From assembly GCF_001298265.1 (NCBI RefSeq), contig NZ_LGSZ01000022.1, positions 248,001 through 312,000 of the forward strand: a DNA stretch of 64,000 bases, written 5' to 3'. Below are positions 48,810 through 60,502 of the stretch, in pieces; position 1 is the stretch's first letter, and every line of letters starts with the position of its first letter. The notes beneath the pieces are model-generated. The model did not search any database and was not told where the DNA came from. It saw only the letters and a list, made by a program, of their open reading frames with translations. The stretch is from Allobosea vaviloviae. Lineage in GTDB: Bacteria > Pseudomonadota > Alphaproteobacteria > Rhizobiales > Beijerinckiaceae. A program made the translations under genes and the position numbers.

Positions 48810-49088
48810 ATGGAAAACTTCGCCGCAACGATGGCCCAGCCGGGCTATGGTTTCTTCGCTACGATCTTCATCGGCATGCTCGCCGGCTGGATCGCCGAGC
48901 GCCTGACCTCGGCGGATCACGGCCTCTTCACCAACATGCTGGTCGGCGTTGCCGGCTCCTTCCTCGGCAGCCGGGTCGCCGAGCTGATGGACATCCAGAT
49001 CTTCGGTTTCTGGCGGACGCTCGCGGCAGCAGTCGTCGGTGCGGTGATCGTGATCGTGATCTGGAACGCGGCGCGCGGTCGCAATTGA
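48810..49088 (+). CDS. GlsB/YeaQ/YmgE family stress-response membrane protein
   Basis: A 92-residue three-helix membrane protein with FFATIFIGMLAGWIAERLTS, GLFTNMLVGVAGSFLGSRVAE and LAAAVVGAVIVIVIWNAARG. The glycine spacing and the GLFTNMLVGVAGSFLG core match the GlsB/YeaQ/YmgE (transglycosylase-associated) family, which is often induced by envelope or general stress; the biochemical role is unknown. It lies 81 bases after the related small protein and 118 bases before lipA. Confidence 0.82.
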   Translation: MENFAATMAQPGYGFFATIFIGMLAGWIAERLTSADHGLFTNMLVGVAGSFLGSRVAELMDIQIFGFWRTLAAAVVGAVIVIVIWNAARGRN

Positions 49089-49206
49089 CGCATTCGCATG
49101 TCCGGACGGCGCGAGGCGGGACCTGACGAGGTTGCCCTGACGCTCCGGGGCGATTAGCTAGAGGGCGGGCGGCGGCCAGCGGGCCGCCGCGATGGATTAT
49201 GTCCCG

Positions 49207-50211
49207 ATGGCTCTCGTCCTCGACCTGCTCAATCGCGATCCGCGACCCAATGTCGGCAATCCCAAGGCCGGAGGTCCCGGCGTGTCGGAACCGCCGCGCC
49301 ACCCGGAGAAGCAGAAGCGTCCGGAGAATCCGATCCTGCGCAAGCCGGACTGGATCCGCGTCAAGGCGCCAGGCTCGCCGAAATGGGCAGAGACCCAGAA
49401 AATCGTCAAGGAAAACAAGCTCGTCACAGTTTGCGAGGAGGCGGGCTGCCCCAATATGGGCGAGTGCTGGGAGAAGAAGCACGCCACCTTCATGATCATG
49501 GGCGACACCTGCACGCGCGCCTGTGCCTTCTGCAACGTCAAGACCGGCGTGCCGCAGGCCCTCGATGTGCTGGAGCCGGCGAAGGTCGCCCAGGCCGTCG
49601 CCAAGCTCGGGCTCGAGCATGTCGTCATCACCTCGGTCGATCGCGACGATCTCAAGGATGGCGGCGCCGAGCATTTCGCCCAGGTGATCCGCGCCATCCG
49701 CAAGGCCTCGCCCGCCACCACGATCGAGATCCTGACGCCGGACTTCCTGCGCAAGCCCGGCGCGCTCGAAGTCGTGGTCGCGGCGAAGCCGGACGTCTTC
49801 AACCACAATCTCGAGACCGTACCGGGCAAGTACCTCACCGTTCGGCCGGGCGCGCGCTATTTCCACTCACTGCGGCTGCTGCAGCGGGTCAAGGAACTCG
49901 ATCCGACCATTTTCACCAAATCCGGCATCATGGTCGGCCTCGGCGAGGAGCGGAACGAGATCCTGCAACTGATGGACGACCTGCGCTCGGCCGATGTCGA
50001 CTTTATCACGATCGGCCAATATCTCGCGCCGTCGCGCAAGCACCACGCCGTGATCCGCTTCGTGACGCCCGAGGAGTTCAAGGGGTTCGAATCGATCGCC
50101 TATGTGAAGGGCTTCCTGATGGTGTCCTCGACGCCGCTGACGCGCTCGTCGCATCACGCCGGCGAGGATTTCGCGCAGCTGCGCGCGGCCCGCGCCGCCA
50201 AGACCGGCTGA
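49207..50211 (+). CDS. lipA: Lipoyl synthase (radical SAM)
   Basis: Inserts two sulfurs into octanoyl groups on E2 and H proteins to make lipoate. The 334 residues carry both Fe-S clusters: the auxiliary [12 protein letters not shown] (C76, C81, C87) and the radical [11 protein letters not shown] (C102, C106, C109). The C-terminal [16 protein letters not shown] includes the RSSxxA serine ligand. I use the ATG at 49207 ([14 protein letters not shown]); an ATG at 49192 adds five residues. It is followed 16 bases later by a RatA-type gene. Confidence 0.96.
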   Translation: MALVLDLLNRDPRPNVGNPKAGGPGVSEPPRHPEKQKRPENPILRKPDWIRVKAPGSPKWAETQKIVKENKLVTVCEEAGCPNMGECWEKKHATFMIMGDTCTRACAFCNVKTGVPQALDVLEPAKVAQAVAKLGLEHVVITSVDRDDLKDGGAEHFAQVIRAIRKASPATTIEILTPDFLRKPGALEVVVAAKPDVFNHNLETVPGKYLTVRPGARYFHSLRLLQRVKELDPTIFTKSGIMVGLGEERNEILQLMDDLRSADVDFITIGQYLAPSRKHHAVIRFVTPEEFKGFESIAYVKGFLMVSSTPLTRSSHHAGEDFAQLRAARAAKTG

Positions 50212-50227
50212 GGCTGCCGCTCCGCTC

Positions 50228-50704
50228 ATGCCGATGTTCAACAACACCCGCCGGGTGAAGCACACGCCGCAGCAGATGTTCGCGCTCGTCGCGGATGTCG
50301 AGAAATACCCGCTATTTCTGCCGCTCTGCGAGGGCTTGACGGTGCGCCGCCGGACGCCGGGCGAAGGCGGCAGCGAAGTTCTGCTGGCGGATATGAGCGT
50401 CGGCTACAAGGCGATCCGTGAGACCTTCACCAGCCGGGTGACGCTCGATCCCGCCAATCTCAAGATCCTGGTCGAATATGTCGACGGGCCGTTCCGCTAT
50501 CTGGAAAACCGCTGGACCTTCAAGCCGCATGACAGCGGCTGCGAGATCGGCTTCTTCATCTCCTATGAGTTCGCCAGCCGCATGCTTGGGCTCCTGATGG
50601 GGGCGATGTTCGACAAGGCCTTCCGCAAATTCGCCGAAGCCTTCGAACGCCGCGCCGATCTCGTCTATGGCGGTAGCGTAAGCACGGCGGTCACCGCCCC
50701 CTGA
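50228..50704 (+). CDS. RatA/COQ10 family START-domain protein
   Basis: A 158-residue polyketide-cyclase/START-like protein. It begins MPMFNNTRRVKHTPQQMFAL and contains ADVEKYPLFLPLCEGLTVRR and RYLENRWTFKPHDSGCEIGF, as in COQ10-type ubiquinone-binding proteins and E. coli RatA. The RatA name implies a ribosome-directed toxin, but a ubiquinone chaperone role is more likely in this family; the sequence does not decide. lipA-ratA adjacency is common in alphaproteobacteria. It is convergent with pncC. Confidence 0.9.
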   Translation: MPMFNNTRRVKHTPQQMFALVADVEKYPLFLPLCEGLTVRRRTPGEGGSEVLLADMSVGYKAIRETFTSRVTLDPANLKILVEYVDGPFRYLENRWTFKPHDSGCEIGFFISYEFASRMLGLLMGAMFDKAFRKFAEAFERRADLVYGGSVSTAVTAP

Positions 50705-50731
50705 ACACCTGGCGCTTTGTCGCTGATGCGG

Positions 50732-51229
50732 TCAGGGCTGCGCCAGCGCTGCCTCGCGCAGCAGATCGAGAGCTTCCAGCACGCTCACGCGACGGATTTC
50801 GTCGCGGCCGACGACGGTGAACCGCTTCTCGCGATGCAGCGTCGCGCCTTGCGTCGCGCAGGCAAAATGCACCAGGCCGACCGGCTTGGCCTCGCTGCCG
50901 CCATCGGGCCCGGCGATTCCAGTGATCGAGACTGTCAGCTTGGCGCCAAGCCTGTCCCGCCCGCCCTCCGCCATGGCGCGCGCGACCGGCTCGCTGACGG
51001 CGCCGTGCTGCGCGATCAATTCCGGCGGAACGCCGGCCAGGATCGTCTTGGCCTCGTTGGAATAGGTCACGAGTCCGCCCAGGACCATGCTGGACGACCC
51101 GGAGATCGACGTCAGCGCGCCGGCGACGAGACCACCCGTGCAGGATTCGACGGTCGCGACCGTGGTGCCGCGCTCTCGGCTGATATTCAGCAGCTCTGCG
51201 GCGAGCGAACGGATATCGAGGTCGAACAT
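50732..51229 (-). CDS. pncC: CinA C-terminal family protein, probable nicotinamide-nucleotide amidase
   Basis: Deamidates nicotinamide mononucleotide in NAD recycling. The 165-residue, stand-alone CinA C-terminal domain has TTVATVESCTGGLVAGALTS, VLGGLVTYSNEAKTILAGVP and SITGIAGPDGGSEAKPVGLV, the three family signatures. The N-terminal MoCF-like domain of full CinA is absent. The ATG at 51229 has AGGAG eight bases upstream, lying inside the end of ispDF, whose stop is five bases away. Confidence 0.93.
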   Translation of the reverse strand: MFDLDIRSLAAELLNISRERGTTVATVESCTGGLVAGALTSISGSSSMVLGGLVTYSNEAKTILAGVPPELIAQHGAVSEPVARAMAEGGRDRLGAKLTVSITGIAGPDGGSEAKPVGLVHFACATQGATLHREKRFTVVGRDEIRRVSVLEALDLLREAALAQP

Positions 51230-51234
51230 ATCAG

Positions 51235-52443
51235 CTACTCCTGTTCCGGCAGCCGGATCGTCGCGGTGGCGAGGGCCGCAAGGCCCTCCCTGCGGCCGGT
51301 GAAACCCATCTTCTCCGAGGTCGTCGCCTTGATCGCAACCTGATCGACGCGGATGCCGGCTGCAACCGCGATGGCCTGGCGGATCGCCTCGCGATGCGGC
51401 CCGACCTTGGGCGCCTCGCAGACGATGGTGAGGTCGAGGAAATCGATCCGACCGCCGCGCTGCCGGACACGCTGAGCGGCAAAGCTCAGGAAGCGATGCG
51501 AGGCCGCGCCCTTCCATTGGGGATCGCTCGGCGGGAAATGCGTGCCGATATCGCCCTCGGCCAAGGCTCCCAGCAGCGCGTCGGTCAAGGCGTGGAGCGC
51601 GACGTCGCCGTCGGAATGCGCCAGCACGCCACGATCATGGGCGATCCGGACTCCGCCGAGCCAGACATGGTCGCCATCGGTGAAGGCGTGTACGTCGTAG
51701 CCGGTGCCGACGCGAACGACCAGGTTGCCTGCGGCCGGTGCGCCGGCGCGGATGAAGTCCTCGGGGTGGGTCAGCTTCAGGTTCGCGGGTTCGCCCGGAA
51801 AGGTGGCGACGGGATGCCCGGCCCATTCCATCAGCGCCGCGTCGTCGGTGAAGCCGTCCAGGCCTGCGGAGAAGGCAGCGCGATGGGCCGCCAGGAGCGC
51901 CTCGAAGCGGAAGGCCTGAGGCGTCTGCACGCTGACGAGCCGGTCGCGCGGCGGCGTCTCGGCGATCTGGCCGGCGACGTCGATACGCTTGATGGTATCC
52001 GTGACCGGCAGGGCCGGTATCGCCGCGATGCCGTTGGCGCCGATGGCTTCGATCGCGGCGCCGATCAGCGCGGCGGAGACGAAGGGGCGAGCCGCGTCAT
52101 GGACCAGCACCGAGCCATCGAAGCCTGCTTCCGCCAGCGCCTCCAGACCGAGCCGGACCGAGTCCTGGCGGGTCTCGCCCCCCGGCGTCGGTGATGAAAG
52201 CCGGGCATCGGCTATGTGGCCGACTGCGCCGTCATAGCGTGTCTCGTCTCCAGCCCCGATCACCACCGCGATCAGACTGATAGCCGGCTGCGCCAAAAAC
52301 GGCGCCAGAGCATGATCGAGAACAGGGCGCCCCCCGATCAGGCGATACTGCTTGGGGCCATCGCCTCCGGCGCGAAGGCCGCGACCGGCCGCGACGATGA
52401 GCGCCGCGACGGGCAAGGTGTTGTCATGTGGTTCGGCGGTCAC
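51235..52443 (-). CDS. ispDF: Bifunctional IspD/IspF, MEP pathway
   Basis: Fuses 2-C-methylerythritol 4-phosphate cytidylyltransferase (IspD, about 1-235) with the 2,4-cyclodiphosphate synthase (IspF, about 242-402). IspD shows [20 protein letters not shown] and [20 protein letters not shown]. IspF shows [20 protein letters not shown], with the metal-binding DVH near 249-251, and [20 protein letters not shown]. IspE acts between these steps and is not in view. The GTG at 52443 gives the standard IspD start; an ATG at 52551 adds an unconserved lead. It is divergent from dusB. Confidence 0.95.
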   Translation of the reverse strand: MTAEPHDNTLPVAALIVAAGRGLRAGGDGPKQYRLIGGRPVLDHALAPFLAQPAISLIAVVIGAGDETRYDGAVGHIADARLSSPTPGGETRQDSVRLGLEALAEAGFDGSVLVHDAARPFVSAALIGAAIEAIGANGIAAIPALPVTDTIKRIDVAGQIAETPPRDRLVSVQTPQAFRFEALLAAHRAAFSAGLDGFTDDAALMEWAGHPVATFPGEPANLKLTHPEDFIRAGAPAAGNLVVRVGTGYDVHAFTDGDHVWLGGVRIAHDRGVLAHSDGDVALHALTDALLGALAEGDIGTHFPPSDPQWKGAASHRFLSFAAQRVRQRGGRIDFLDLTIVCEAPKVGPHREAIRQAIAVAAGIRVDQVAIKATTSEKMGFTGRREGLAALATATIRLPEQE

Positions 52444-52603
52444 GGCTATTGGTCCTGCGTGAGGTTCGGTGATAGTCGCAGGGGCGGGGATCGCCAAGCC
52501 GGAAACGGCGCTGTGGGTGCGGCAGGGGGGTGCGGCAATGATGCGATGCAATATCGACGCGCGGCTCTTGCGCAGCTGTCACAATGTCCAATAAATAAGC
52601 ACA

Positions 52604-53626
52604 ATGCAGGTTGCCTCAAATTCAGGCCCTGGCATCATCTCTTCGCTTGGCGCAGGGCTGGTGTCGCGCGCGTTCCTGGCCCCGATGTCCGGCGTGACGG
52701 ACATCGTCATGCGCCGCATTGCCGCGCGCCACGGCGCCGGGCTCGTCATCTCCGAGATGGTCGCATCGGATGAGTTCGTGCGTGGCAGCGAGGAAGCAAG
52801 GATCCGCGCCGAAGGCGCTGGCATCTCGCCCCATGTCGTGCAGCTGGCCGGCTGCGATCCGCACTGGCTGGGCGAGGCGGCTCGCCTGGCCGAGGCGAAC
52901 GGCGCCGCGATCGTCGACATCAACATGGGCTGCCCGGCCAAGAAGGTGACCGGCGGCTGGGCCGGCTCCGCCTTGATGCGCGATCTCGACCATGCGGTGT
53001 CGCTGGTGGAGGCCGCGGTCGCTGCGGTAAAAGTGCCGGTGACGGTCAAGATGCGTCTCGGCTGGGACGATGCTTCGCGCAATGCGCCGGAACTGGCGCG
53101 GCGCGCCGTCTCCGCGGGCGCAGGGATGATCACCGTGCATGGCCGCACGCGCCAGCAATTCTACAAGGGCGTCGCCGATTGGAAGGCGATCCGTCCTGTA
53201 CGCGAGGCTGGCGATTTTCCGCTCGTTGCCAATGGCGACATCCACGACGTTGCCGATGCGCGCGCCTGCCTGTCGCAGTCGGGCGCCGACTTCGTCATGG
53301 TCGGCAGGGCTGCTCTGGGGCGGCCCTGGCTGGTCGGCGCGATCGGCGCACAGCTCACCGGGCGGCCAGTGCCGGACCTTACGCTGCCGCAGAAGCTGGC
53401 GCTGGCGCGCGAGCACTATGAAGGTCTGCTGAGCTTGATGGGGCAGGCTCATGGCGTCCGCCATGCACGCAAGCACCTGGCGGCCTATGCCGATGATGCT
53501 GTCGCCAGTGGCGGCCACCCTGATCAGGATCGGCGCCGCGTCCTTCTGACGGCGGACGAGCCGAGCCAGGTGATCGAGGCGATGACGCGCCTGTTTTCTG
53601 TCGAGTACAGCCGCGTTGCGGCCTGA
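52604..53626 (+). CDS. dusB: tRNA-dihydrouridine synthase (NifR3/DusB family)
   Basis: FMN-dependent enzyme that reduces uridine to dihydrouridine in tRNA. The 340-residue TIM barrel begins [19 protein letters not shown]. The catalytic Cys110 lies in [20 protein letters not shown], and [13 protein letters not shown] is also diagnostic. It heads the ntr cluster, the nifR3-ntrBC order known in Rhizobium, Rhodobacter and Azospirillum. ntrB begins 17 bases later. Confidence 0.96.
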   Translation: MQVASNSGPGIISSLGAGLVSRAFLAPMSGVTDIVMRRIAARHGAGLVISEMVASDEFVRGSEEARIRAEGAGISPHVVQLAGCDPHWLGEAARLAEANGAAIVDINMGCPAKKVTGGWAGSALMRDLDHAVSLVEAAVAAVKVPVTVKMRLGWDDASRNAPELARRAVSAGAGMITVHGRTRQQFYKGVADWKAIRPVREAGDFPLVANGDIHDVADARACLSQSGADFVMVGRAALGRPWLVGAIGAQLTGRPVPDLTLPQKLALAREHYEGLLSLMGQAHGVRHARKHLAAYADDAVASGGHPDQDRRRVLLTADEPSQVIEAMTRLFSVEYSRVAA

Positions 53627-53643
53627 AGCCAAGGGTAACGCGT

Positions 53644-54786
53644 ATGACGATGGCGGTCGCCGAGAGTGGCGGAAAGAGCATGGATGATTATCTGCTCGAT
53701 CCGATCGAGATGCAGGCCCTCAATGTCCTGCCCATGCCGGTCGTGGTCGTCGGCGATGGCCACGGCATCCTCTACGCCAATACCGCGGCGGAGGACTTCT
53801 TCCAGTCGAGCGCCGTCGTGCTCAAGCGCCAGCGTATCGACGACCTGATCGCCTTCGGCTCCCCGGTCCTTGCTCTCGTCGAGGAGGTCCAGCGGCGCGG
53901 CTCGAGCGTCAGCGAGTACCGGCTCGACCTTGGCTCGCCGCGGCTGGGCTCCGATCGGGTGGTCGATGTTTTTGCGTCGCCTTTGCCCGGTCACGGCGAT
54001 ACCGTCGTGCTTATGCTGCAAGAACGGACAATTGCTGAAAAAATGGACAGACAACTGACCCACCGCGGGGCAGCGAGGTCCATCACGGCGCTCGGAGCCA
54101 TGCTCGCCCATGAGATCAAGAACCCGCTTTCGGGCATTCGCGGCGCCGCCCAGCTTCTCGAGGCGACTGTTCCTGACAGCGAGCGCATGCTGACGCAATT
54201 GATCTGCGATGAAACCGACCGGATCGTGAAGCTGGTCGAGCGGGTCGAGCTGTTCGGCGACGAACGTCCCACCGAGCGCGACCCGGTCAACGTCCATGAT
54301 GTGCTCGACCATGTGAAGCGGCTGGCGCAGTCGGGCTTCGCGCGGCATATCCGCTTCAACGAGATCTACGATCCCTCTCTGCCTCCCGTCTCCGGCAATC
54401 GCGACCAACTCGTTCAGGTTTTGCTCAATTTGGTGAAAAATGCAGCGGAAGCGATCGGAACCCAGTCGATCGACGGCGAGATCACCCTGACCACCGCCTA
54501 CCGGCCGGGCATCCGCATGCAGGTCGCGGGCTCGTCGGGCCGCATCGCGCTGCCGCTCGAAATCGGCGTCCGCGACAATGGCCCAGGCGTGCCTGCCGAT
54601 CTTCTTCCGCATCTCTTCGATGCCTTCGTCACGACCAAGGCGCAGGGCAGTGGCCTTGGACTTGCACTTGTCGCCAAAGTGATCGGCGATCACGGCGGAA
54701 TCGTCGAATGCGAATCCGTCTCTCGCCGCACGACGTTCAGGATTCTGCTGCCGCTGCACCAACTTCGGGCGCGACAGACAGCGTAA
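53644..54786 (+). CDS. ntrB: Nitrogen regulation sensor kinase NtrB
   Basis: Cytoplasmic histidine kinase/phosphatase for NtrC, controlled by the PII protein. The 380 residues have a PAS domain (about 25-130) and no membrane helix. The phosphoacceptor H156 lies in [20 protein letters not shown]. The ATPase has the N-box [33 protein letters not shown] and [12 protein letters not shown]. It starts 17 bases after dusB and ends 20 bases before ntrC. Confidence 0.96.
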   Translation: MTMAVAESGGKSMDDYLLDPIEMQALNVLPMPVVVVGDGHGILYANTAAEDFFQSSAVVLKRQRIDDLIAFGSPVLALVEEVQRRGSSVSEYRLDLGSPRLGSDRVVDVFASPLPGHGDTVVLMLQERTIAEKMDRQLTHRGAARSITALGAMLAHEIKNPLSGIRGAAQLLEATVPDSERMLTQLICDETDRIVKLVERVELFGDERPTERDPVNVHDVLDHVKRLAQSGFARHIRFNEIYDPSLPPVSGNRDQLVQVLLNLVKNAAEAIGTQSIDGEITLTTAYRPGIRMQVAGSSGRIALPLEIGVRDNGPGVPADLLPHLFDAFVTTKAQGSGLGLALVAKVIGDHGGIVECESVSRRTTFRILLPLHQLRARQTA

Positions 54787-54806
54787 GGCCTACAGGACCA
54801 CAGTGA

Positions 54807-56255
<1,449 letters not shown>

Positions 56256-56382
56256 TTTGGAGGGCAGGCCGAGTCCGCCTTTCATATGTCATATTTTGAC
56301 AACACCGTTGCGGCGGCGCATCAGTGCCGCGCGCCGACCGGGTCCGTCCAGGGCTCCGGAGGTCCGGGAGTTGTTCGAAATC

Positions 56383-58674
56383 GTGTCTACCTCTGCCAGT
56401 GACGCCAGGATTGCACCGCGCGCCGAGGATACGCCGCGCCGCGTCTCGGGCTGGCTTGGCGCCACCGTGGTCGTGTTCGCGCTCGTATCGGGGCTGGTCA
56501 CATTCCTCGTGCTGTCGGGGGTCACGCCTGTCGCCCCGGTCCACGAGGTCGTCATCGGCGTCTTCGTCCTCAATGCCTTCCTGATTTTGCTGCTGCTGGT
56601 CGTCGTCGCTTTCGAGGCCGCCGTGCTGATCCGCGCACGCCGGGCGGGTGCCGCCGCTGCCGGGCTGCATGTGCGCATCGTCGGCCTGTTCAGCATCATC
56701 GCGGCGCTGCCGGCCGTACTGGTCGCCGTGATCGCGACCATCACCATCGAGCGCGGCCTCGAGCCGTGGTTCTCCGACCGCATGCGCGATGCGATCTTCC
56801 GGTCCGTCGAGGTCGCCGATGCCTATGCGGCGTCTCAGTGCAAATCGCTCGGTCGCGAGATCCGCATCCTCGCCGACGATCTGTCGCGGGCGAAACCGGC
56901 CTATGACGTCGACCGGAAATGGTTCGATACCTTCCTGACCTCGCGGGCGACGGCGCTCGGTGTGCCCGTTGCCGCGATCATGCAGCCGCCGGACAAGGTG
57001 CTGGCGCGGGCCAATATCGACGTCCTGCGCGGCGCGCCGAAGCCCGACGCCGCGGCTTTCGAGGATGCTCAGTCGGCGCCCGAGCCGATCTGCGTCATTC
57101 CCTCCAGCGGGCGCATCTTCGGGGCTCTGGTCAAGCTGCCGGCCTATGACAACGCCTTCCTGCACATTGCGCGCGAGGTCGATCCGCTCGCGGTCGAGTT
57201 CCCGTCCGTGGCCAGGGGGGCGGCAGCCGAGTACCTGTCGATCGATGCCCGGCGCAAGGGCGTGCAGATCGCTTTCGCCTCGATGTATGGGCTGATCGCG
57301 GTGATCCTGCTGCTGTCGGCGATCTGGCTCGGCCTGAGTTTCGCCAACGGTCTCGTCGCGCCGATCCGGCGGATGATCCACGCCACCGATCAGGTTTCGA
57401 GCGGGAACTTTTATGTCCAGGTGCCGATTCGAAGATCCGAGGGCGACCTTGCCCATCTCGGCGAAACCTTCAACAAGATGACAGCCGAACTCCGCCGCCA
57501 GCGCGACGGGCTTGTCACCGCCAGCGAGGTGATCGACCGCAGGCGGCGCTTCACCGAGACCGTCCTGTCGGGCGTGTCATCAGGCGTGCTCAGCCTGGAT
57601 GGCGACGGCCACATCACCATCATCAACCGCTCCGCCGAAAGCTTGCTGGGGACCGGCGGGCGGCTGCTCGGCGAATCGATTTCCCTCGTCGCCCCCGAGA
57701 TCGCCGCCTTCGTCGCCGAAGCCTTGCAGGGGCGCCAGCGCCAGAGCGCCGGCCAGATCGCGATCACGCGCGGCGGCCGCGACCGGATGGTCAATGTCCG
57801 GGCGGTGCGCGAGGGCGAGGGCAGCGGTGCCGGGCTCGTCGTCACGCTCGACGACATCACCGACCTCGTCCTGGCACAACGCACGGCGGCCTGGGCCGAT
57901 GTCGCGCGCCGCATCGCCCATGAGATCAAGAACCCGCTGACGCCGATCCAGCTCTCGGCCGAGCGCATCCGGCGAAAGTTCGGCAAGGTCATCATCGAGG
58001 ACAAGGATGTCTTCGAGCAATGTACGGCGACGATCGTGCGTCAGGTCGAGGATATTCGCCGCATGGTCGATGAATTCTCGTCTTTCGCGCGGATGCCGAA
58101 GCCCTCGCTGATGCGCGACGACATCGCCGAGACGGTGCGCCAGATCGTCTTCCTGATGCGCGTCGGCAATCCGGAACTGACGATTTCGGAGAACCTGCCG
58201 GAAGGCTCCGTGCTGGCTCGGTTCGACCGGCGGCTGATCTCGCAGGCCCTGACCAATGTCATCAAGAACGCGACCGAGGCGATCGAGGCCGTGCCGATGG
58301 ACGAACGCGGCCCGGGCAAGATCGACATTGCCTTCGAGCGGCGCGAGGATGGCCGGATCGTCATCGACGTGGTCGATAACGGCAAGGGGCTCCCGGCCGA
58401 CCAGCGCCAGAAGCTGCTGGAGCCCTACATGACGACCCGCGAAGGCGGCACCGGATTGGGCCTGGCCATCGTTGGCAAGATCCTCGAGGACCATGGCGGC
58501 GGCATCGAATTGCTCGATCGGCCCGACGCCGCACAGGGCAAGCGCGGCGCCCGCATCAGGCTCTGGTTCCCCGAAACCGGGCCGGCAACCGATGAGAACC
58601 CCGACGGCGAGCGCGGCGACCAAGGATCGACCCGCGTGGCCGCACGGGAAACGCAGGATGGGATACCCTTATGA
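56383..58674 (+). CDS. ntrY: Sensor histidine kinase NtrY
   Basis: Membrane sensor partnered with NtrX, linked in alphaproteobacteria to nitrogen, redox and envelope control. The 763 residues have about three N-terminal helices, a periplasmic or extracytoplasmic domain (about 150-290), one more helix, HAMP (about 320-375) and PAS (about 385-500) domains. The kinase core carries H513 in [20 protein letters not shown], and GGTGLGLAIVGKILEDHGG. I use the GTG at 56383; TTG codons at 56371 and 56257 are alternatives. A TTGACA at 56296-56301 in the ntrC-ntrY gap might give a separate promoter, but the -10 is poor. The stop overlaps ntrX. Confidence 0.93.
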   Translation: MSTSASDARIAPRAEDTPRRVSGWLGATVVVFALVSGLVTFLVLSGVTPVAPVHEVVIGVFVLNAFLILLLLVVVAFEAAVLIRARRAGAAAAGLHVRIVGLFSIIAALPAVLVAVIATITIERGLEPWFSDRMRDAIFRSVEVADAYAASQCKSLGREIRILADDLSRAKPAYDVDRKWFDTFLTSRATALGVPVAAIMQPPDKVLARANIDVLRGAPKPDAAAFEDAQSAPEPICVIPSSGRIFGALVKLPAYDNAFLHIAREVDPLAVEFPSVARGAAAEYLSIDARRKGVQIAFASMYGLIAVILLLSAIWLGLSFANGLVAPIRRMIHATDQVSSGNFYVQVPIRRSEGDLAHLGETFNKMTAELRRQRDGLVTASEVIDRRRRFTETVLSGVSSGVLSLDGDGHITIINRSAESLLGTGGRLLGESISLVAPEIAAFVAEALQGRQRQSAGQIAITRGGRDRMVNVRAVREGEGSGAGLVVTLDDITDLVLAQRTAAWADVARRIAHEIKNPLTPIQLSAERIRRKFGKVIIEDKDVFEQCTATIVRQVEDIRRMVDEFSSFARMPKPSLMRDDIAETVRQIVFLMRVGNPELTISENLPEGSVLARFDRRLISQALTNVIKNATEAIEAVPMDERGPGKIDIAFERREDGRIVIDVVDNGKGLPADQRQKLLEPYMTTREGGTGLGLAIVGKILEDHGGGIELLDRPDAAQGKRGARIRLWFPETGPATDENPDGERGDQGSTRVAARETQDGIPL

Positions 58675-60038
58675 GCGCTGACATTCTGGTCGTCGACGAC
58701 GAGACCGACATCCGCGAGTTGGTGGCCGGCCTGCTCGAGGACGAAGGCTACCGGACGCGAAAGGCTGGCTCCGCCGACGAGGCGCTGGCGGCCATCGCGG
58801 CGCGCCGACCCAACCTTGTCTTTCTCGACATCTGGCTCCAGGGCAGCCGTCTCGACGGCTTGCAGGTGCTCGAACTGATCAAGCAGGGCCATCCCGATCT
58901 CGCCGTGGTGATGATCTCCGGGCATGGCAACATCGAGACGGCGGTCTCGGCGATCAAGAGCGGCGCCTACGACTTCATCGAGAAGCCTTTCAAGGCCGAT
59001 CGGCTCGTGCTCGTCGCCGAGCGGGCGCTGGAGGCTTCGCGTCTGCGCCGCGAGGTCCGCGAGCTCAAGAAGGGCTCGACCCAGGCCAGCCGCATCGTCG
59101 GGCACTCCACCGTGGTGAACCAGCTCCGCCAGACGATCGATCGCGTTGCGCCGACCAATGCGCGCGTGCTGATCACCGGCGAGCCCGGCTGCGGCAAGGA
59201 GCTCGCCGCGCGCACCCTGCACGAGGCCTCGACGCGCTCATCGGGCCCCTTCGTCGTCATCAACGCCGCGACGATCACGCCCGAGACGATGGAGGAGGAG
59301 CTGTTCGGCGTCGAAGCCGGCGAGGGCCGCTCGCGCCGTGTCGGCGCGCTCGAGGAGGCGCATGGCGGCTCGCTCTACATCGACGAGATCGGCGACATGC
59401 CGCGCGAGACGCAAAGCCGCATCCTGCGCGTGCTGGTGGACCAGAACTTCCAGCGCGTCGGTGGCGCGACCCGCGTCCATGTCGATGTCCGCATCGTCTC
59501 CTCGACCAGCCGCGATCTGGCGCAGCTCATCGCCGACGGCCGCTTCCGCGAGGATCTCTACCATCGCCTCTCCGTCGTGCCGGTCAAGGTGCCGGCTCTG
59601 TCGGAGCGGCGCGAGGACGTGCCGGAACTGATCGAGTTCTTCATGGAGCAGATCTCGGTCGCGTCGGGCCTGCCCAAGCGCCGGATCGGATCGGACGCGA
59701 TGGCCGTGCTGCAATCGCATGAATGGCCGGGCAACGTTCGCGAACTGCGCAACAATGTCGAACGGCTGATGATCTTGACCAAGGGCGATCCGACCGCCGA
59801 CATCACGGTCGAGATGCTGCCGGCCGAGGTTGGCGCCATGGTGCCGACCACGCCGTCGGGCTCAGGCGGGGAGCGGCTGATGAGCCTGCCATTGCGAGAC
59901 GCCCGCGAAATCTTCGAACGCGAGTACCTGATCGCGCAGATCGCCCGCTTCTCCGGTAATATCTCGCGCACGGCGGAATTCATCGGCATGGAGCGCTCGG
60001 CGCTCCACAGGAAGCTGAAATCGCTCGGCGTCGGCTGA
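58671..60038 (+). CDS. ntrX: Response regulator NtrX (GAFTGA-lacking)
   Basis: Response regulator for NtrY. The 455 residues have a receiver domain with D53 in LVFLDIWLQGSRLDGLQVLE, an AAA+ domain and a Fis-type C-terminal helix-turn-helix (ISRTAEFIGMERSALHRKL). The Walker A is GEPGCGKEL. Where NtrC has GAFTGA, this protein reads VEAGEGRSRRVGALEEA, so the sigma-54 contact loop is missing. Alphaproteobacterial NtrX proteins are known to act without sigma-54. It overlaps ntrY by four bases. Confidence 0.95.
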   Translation: MSADILVVDDETDIRELVAGLLEDEGYRTRKAGSADEALAAIAARRPNLVFLDIWLQGSRLDGLQVLELIKQGHPDLAVVMISGHGNIETAVSAIKSGAYDFIEKPFKADRLVLVAERALEASRLRREVRELKKGSTQASRIVGHSTVVNQLRQTIDRVAPTNARVLITGEPGCGKELAARTLHEASTRSSGPFVVINAATITPETMEEELFGVEAGEGRSRRVGALEEAHGGSLYIDEIGDMPRETQSRILRVLVDQNFQRVGGATRVHVDVRIVSSTSRDLAQLIADGRFREDLYHRLSVVPVKVPALSERREDVPELIEFFMEQISVASGLPKRRIGSDAMAVLQSHEWPGNVRELRNNVERLMILTKGDPTADITVEMLPAEVGAMVPTTPSGSGGERLMSLPLRDAREIFEREYLIAQIARFSGNISRTAEFIGMERSALHRKLKSLGVG

Positions 60039-60248
60039 GCAGACAGGCGCATCCTGCATGCGGGTCTGCGCAAGACGCAGGCAGATCGCCCCGCAACAAA
60101 GCAATGTTGCACTTGCGTTGTCGGCTGACTCGACGATCTAATAAGAGATCGGTGTGCCGAAGCGGCAGGCATCCGCCTGAGCCGCGAACGGGACGAAATG
60201 GATCGCGGGCCTGAACCCGATGAGCGATCCCAACAACAGGGGCTACCC

Positions 60249-60497
60249 ATGGCCGCAGAGCGGGCACAAAATCTACAGGACACGTTCCTCAACTATGTAC
60301 GCAAGCAGAAGATTCCGCTGACGATCTTCCTCGTCAACGGCGTGAAGCTGCAGGGCGTCGTCACCTGGTTCGATAATTTTTGCGTGCTGCTGCGGCGCGA
60401 CGGTCATTCCCAGCTGGTCTACAAACACGCGATCTCGACGATCATGCCCGGGCACCCGGTGCAGCTGTTCGAGCCCGAGGAACAGGACAAGGCCTGA
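60249..60497 (+). CDS. hfq: RNA chaperone Hfq
   Basis: Hexameric Sm-like protein that pairs small RNAs with mRNAs. The 82 residues contain Sm1 ([20 protein letters not shown]) and Sm2 with the diagnostic [10 protein letters not shown]. The start is the ATG at 60249 ([14 protein letters not shown]). The 210-base gap from ntrX holds a GCAGAC/GTCTGC hairpin (60039-60069) and a possible promoter, TTGCGT-N18-TCTAAT (60113-60142), so hfq may be transcribed independently. hflX follows after five bases. Confidence 0.98.
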   Translation: MAAERAQNLQDTFLNYVRKQKIPLTIFLVNGVKLQGVVTWFDNFCVLLRRDGHSQLVYKHAISTIMPGHPVQLFEPEEQDKA

Positions 60498-60502
60498 CCC
60501 CG

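Noticed and set aside
50228-50704. A RatA toxin-antitoxin pair
   Set aside because: No antitoxin gene is adjacent, and the sequence is equally or more consistent with a COQ10-type ubiquinone-binding protein.
60039-60248. A sigma-54 promoter for hfq within the ntr cluster
   Set aside because: TTGCAC and TTGC words occur near 60107-60116, but the GG and GC elements are not at the required spacing.
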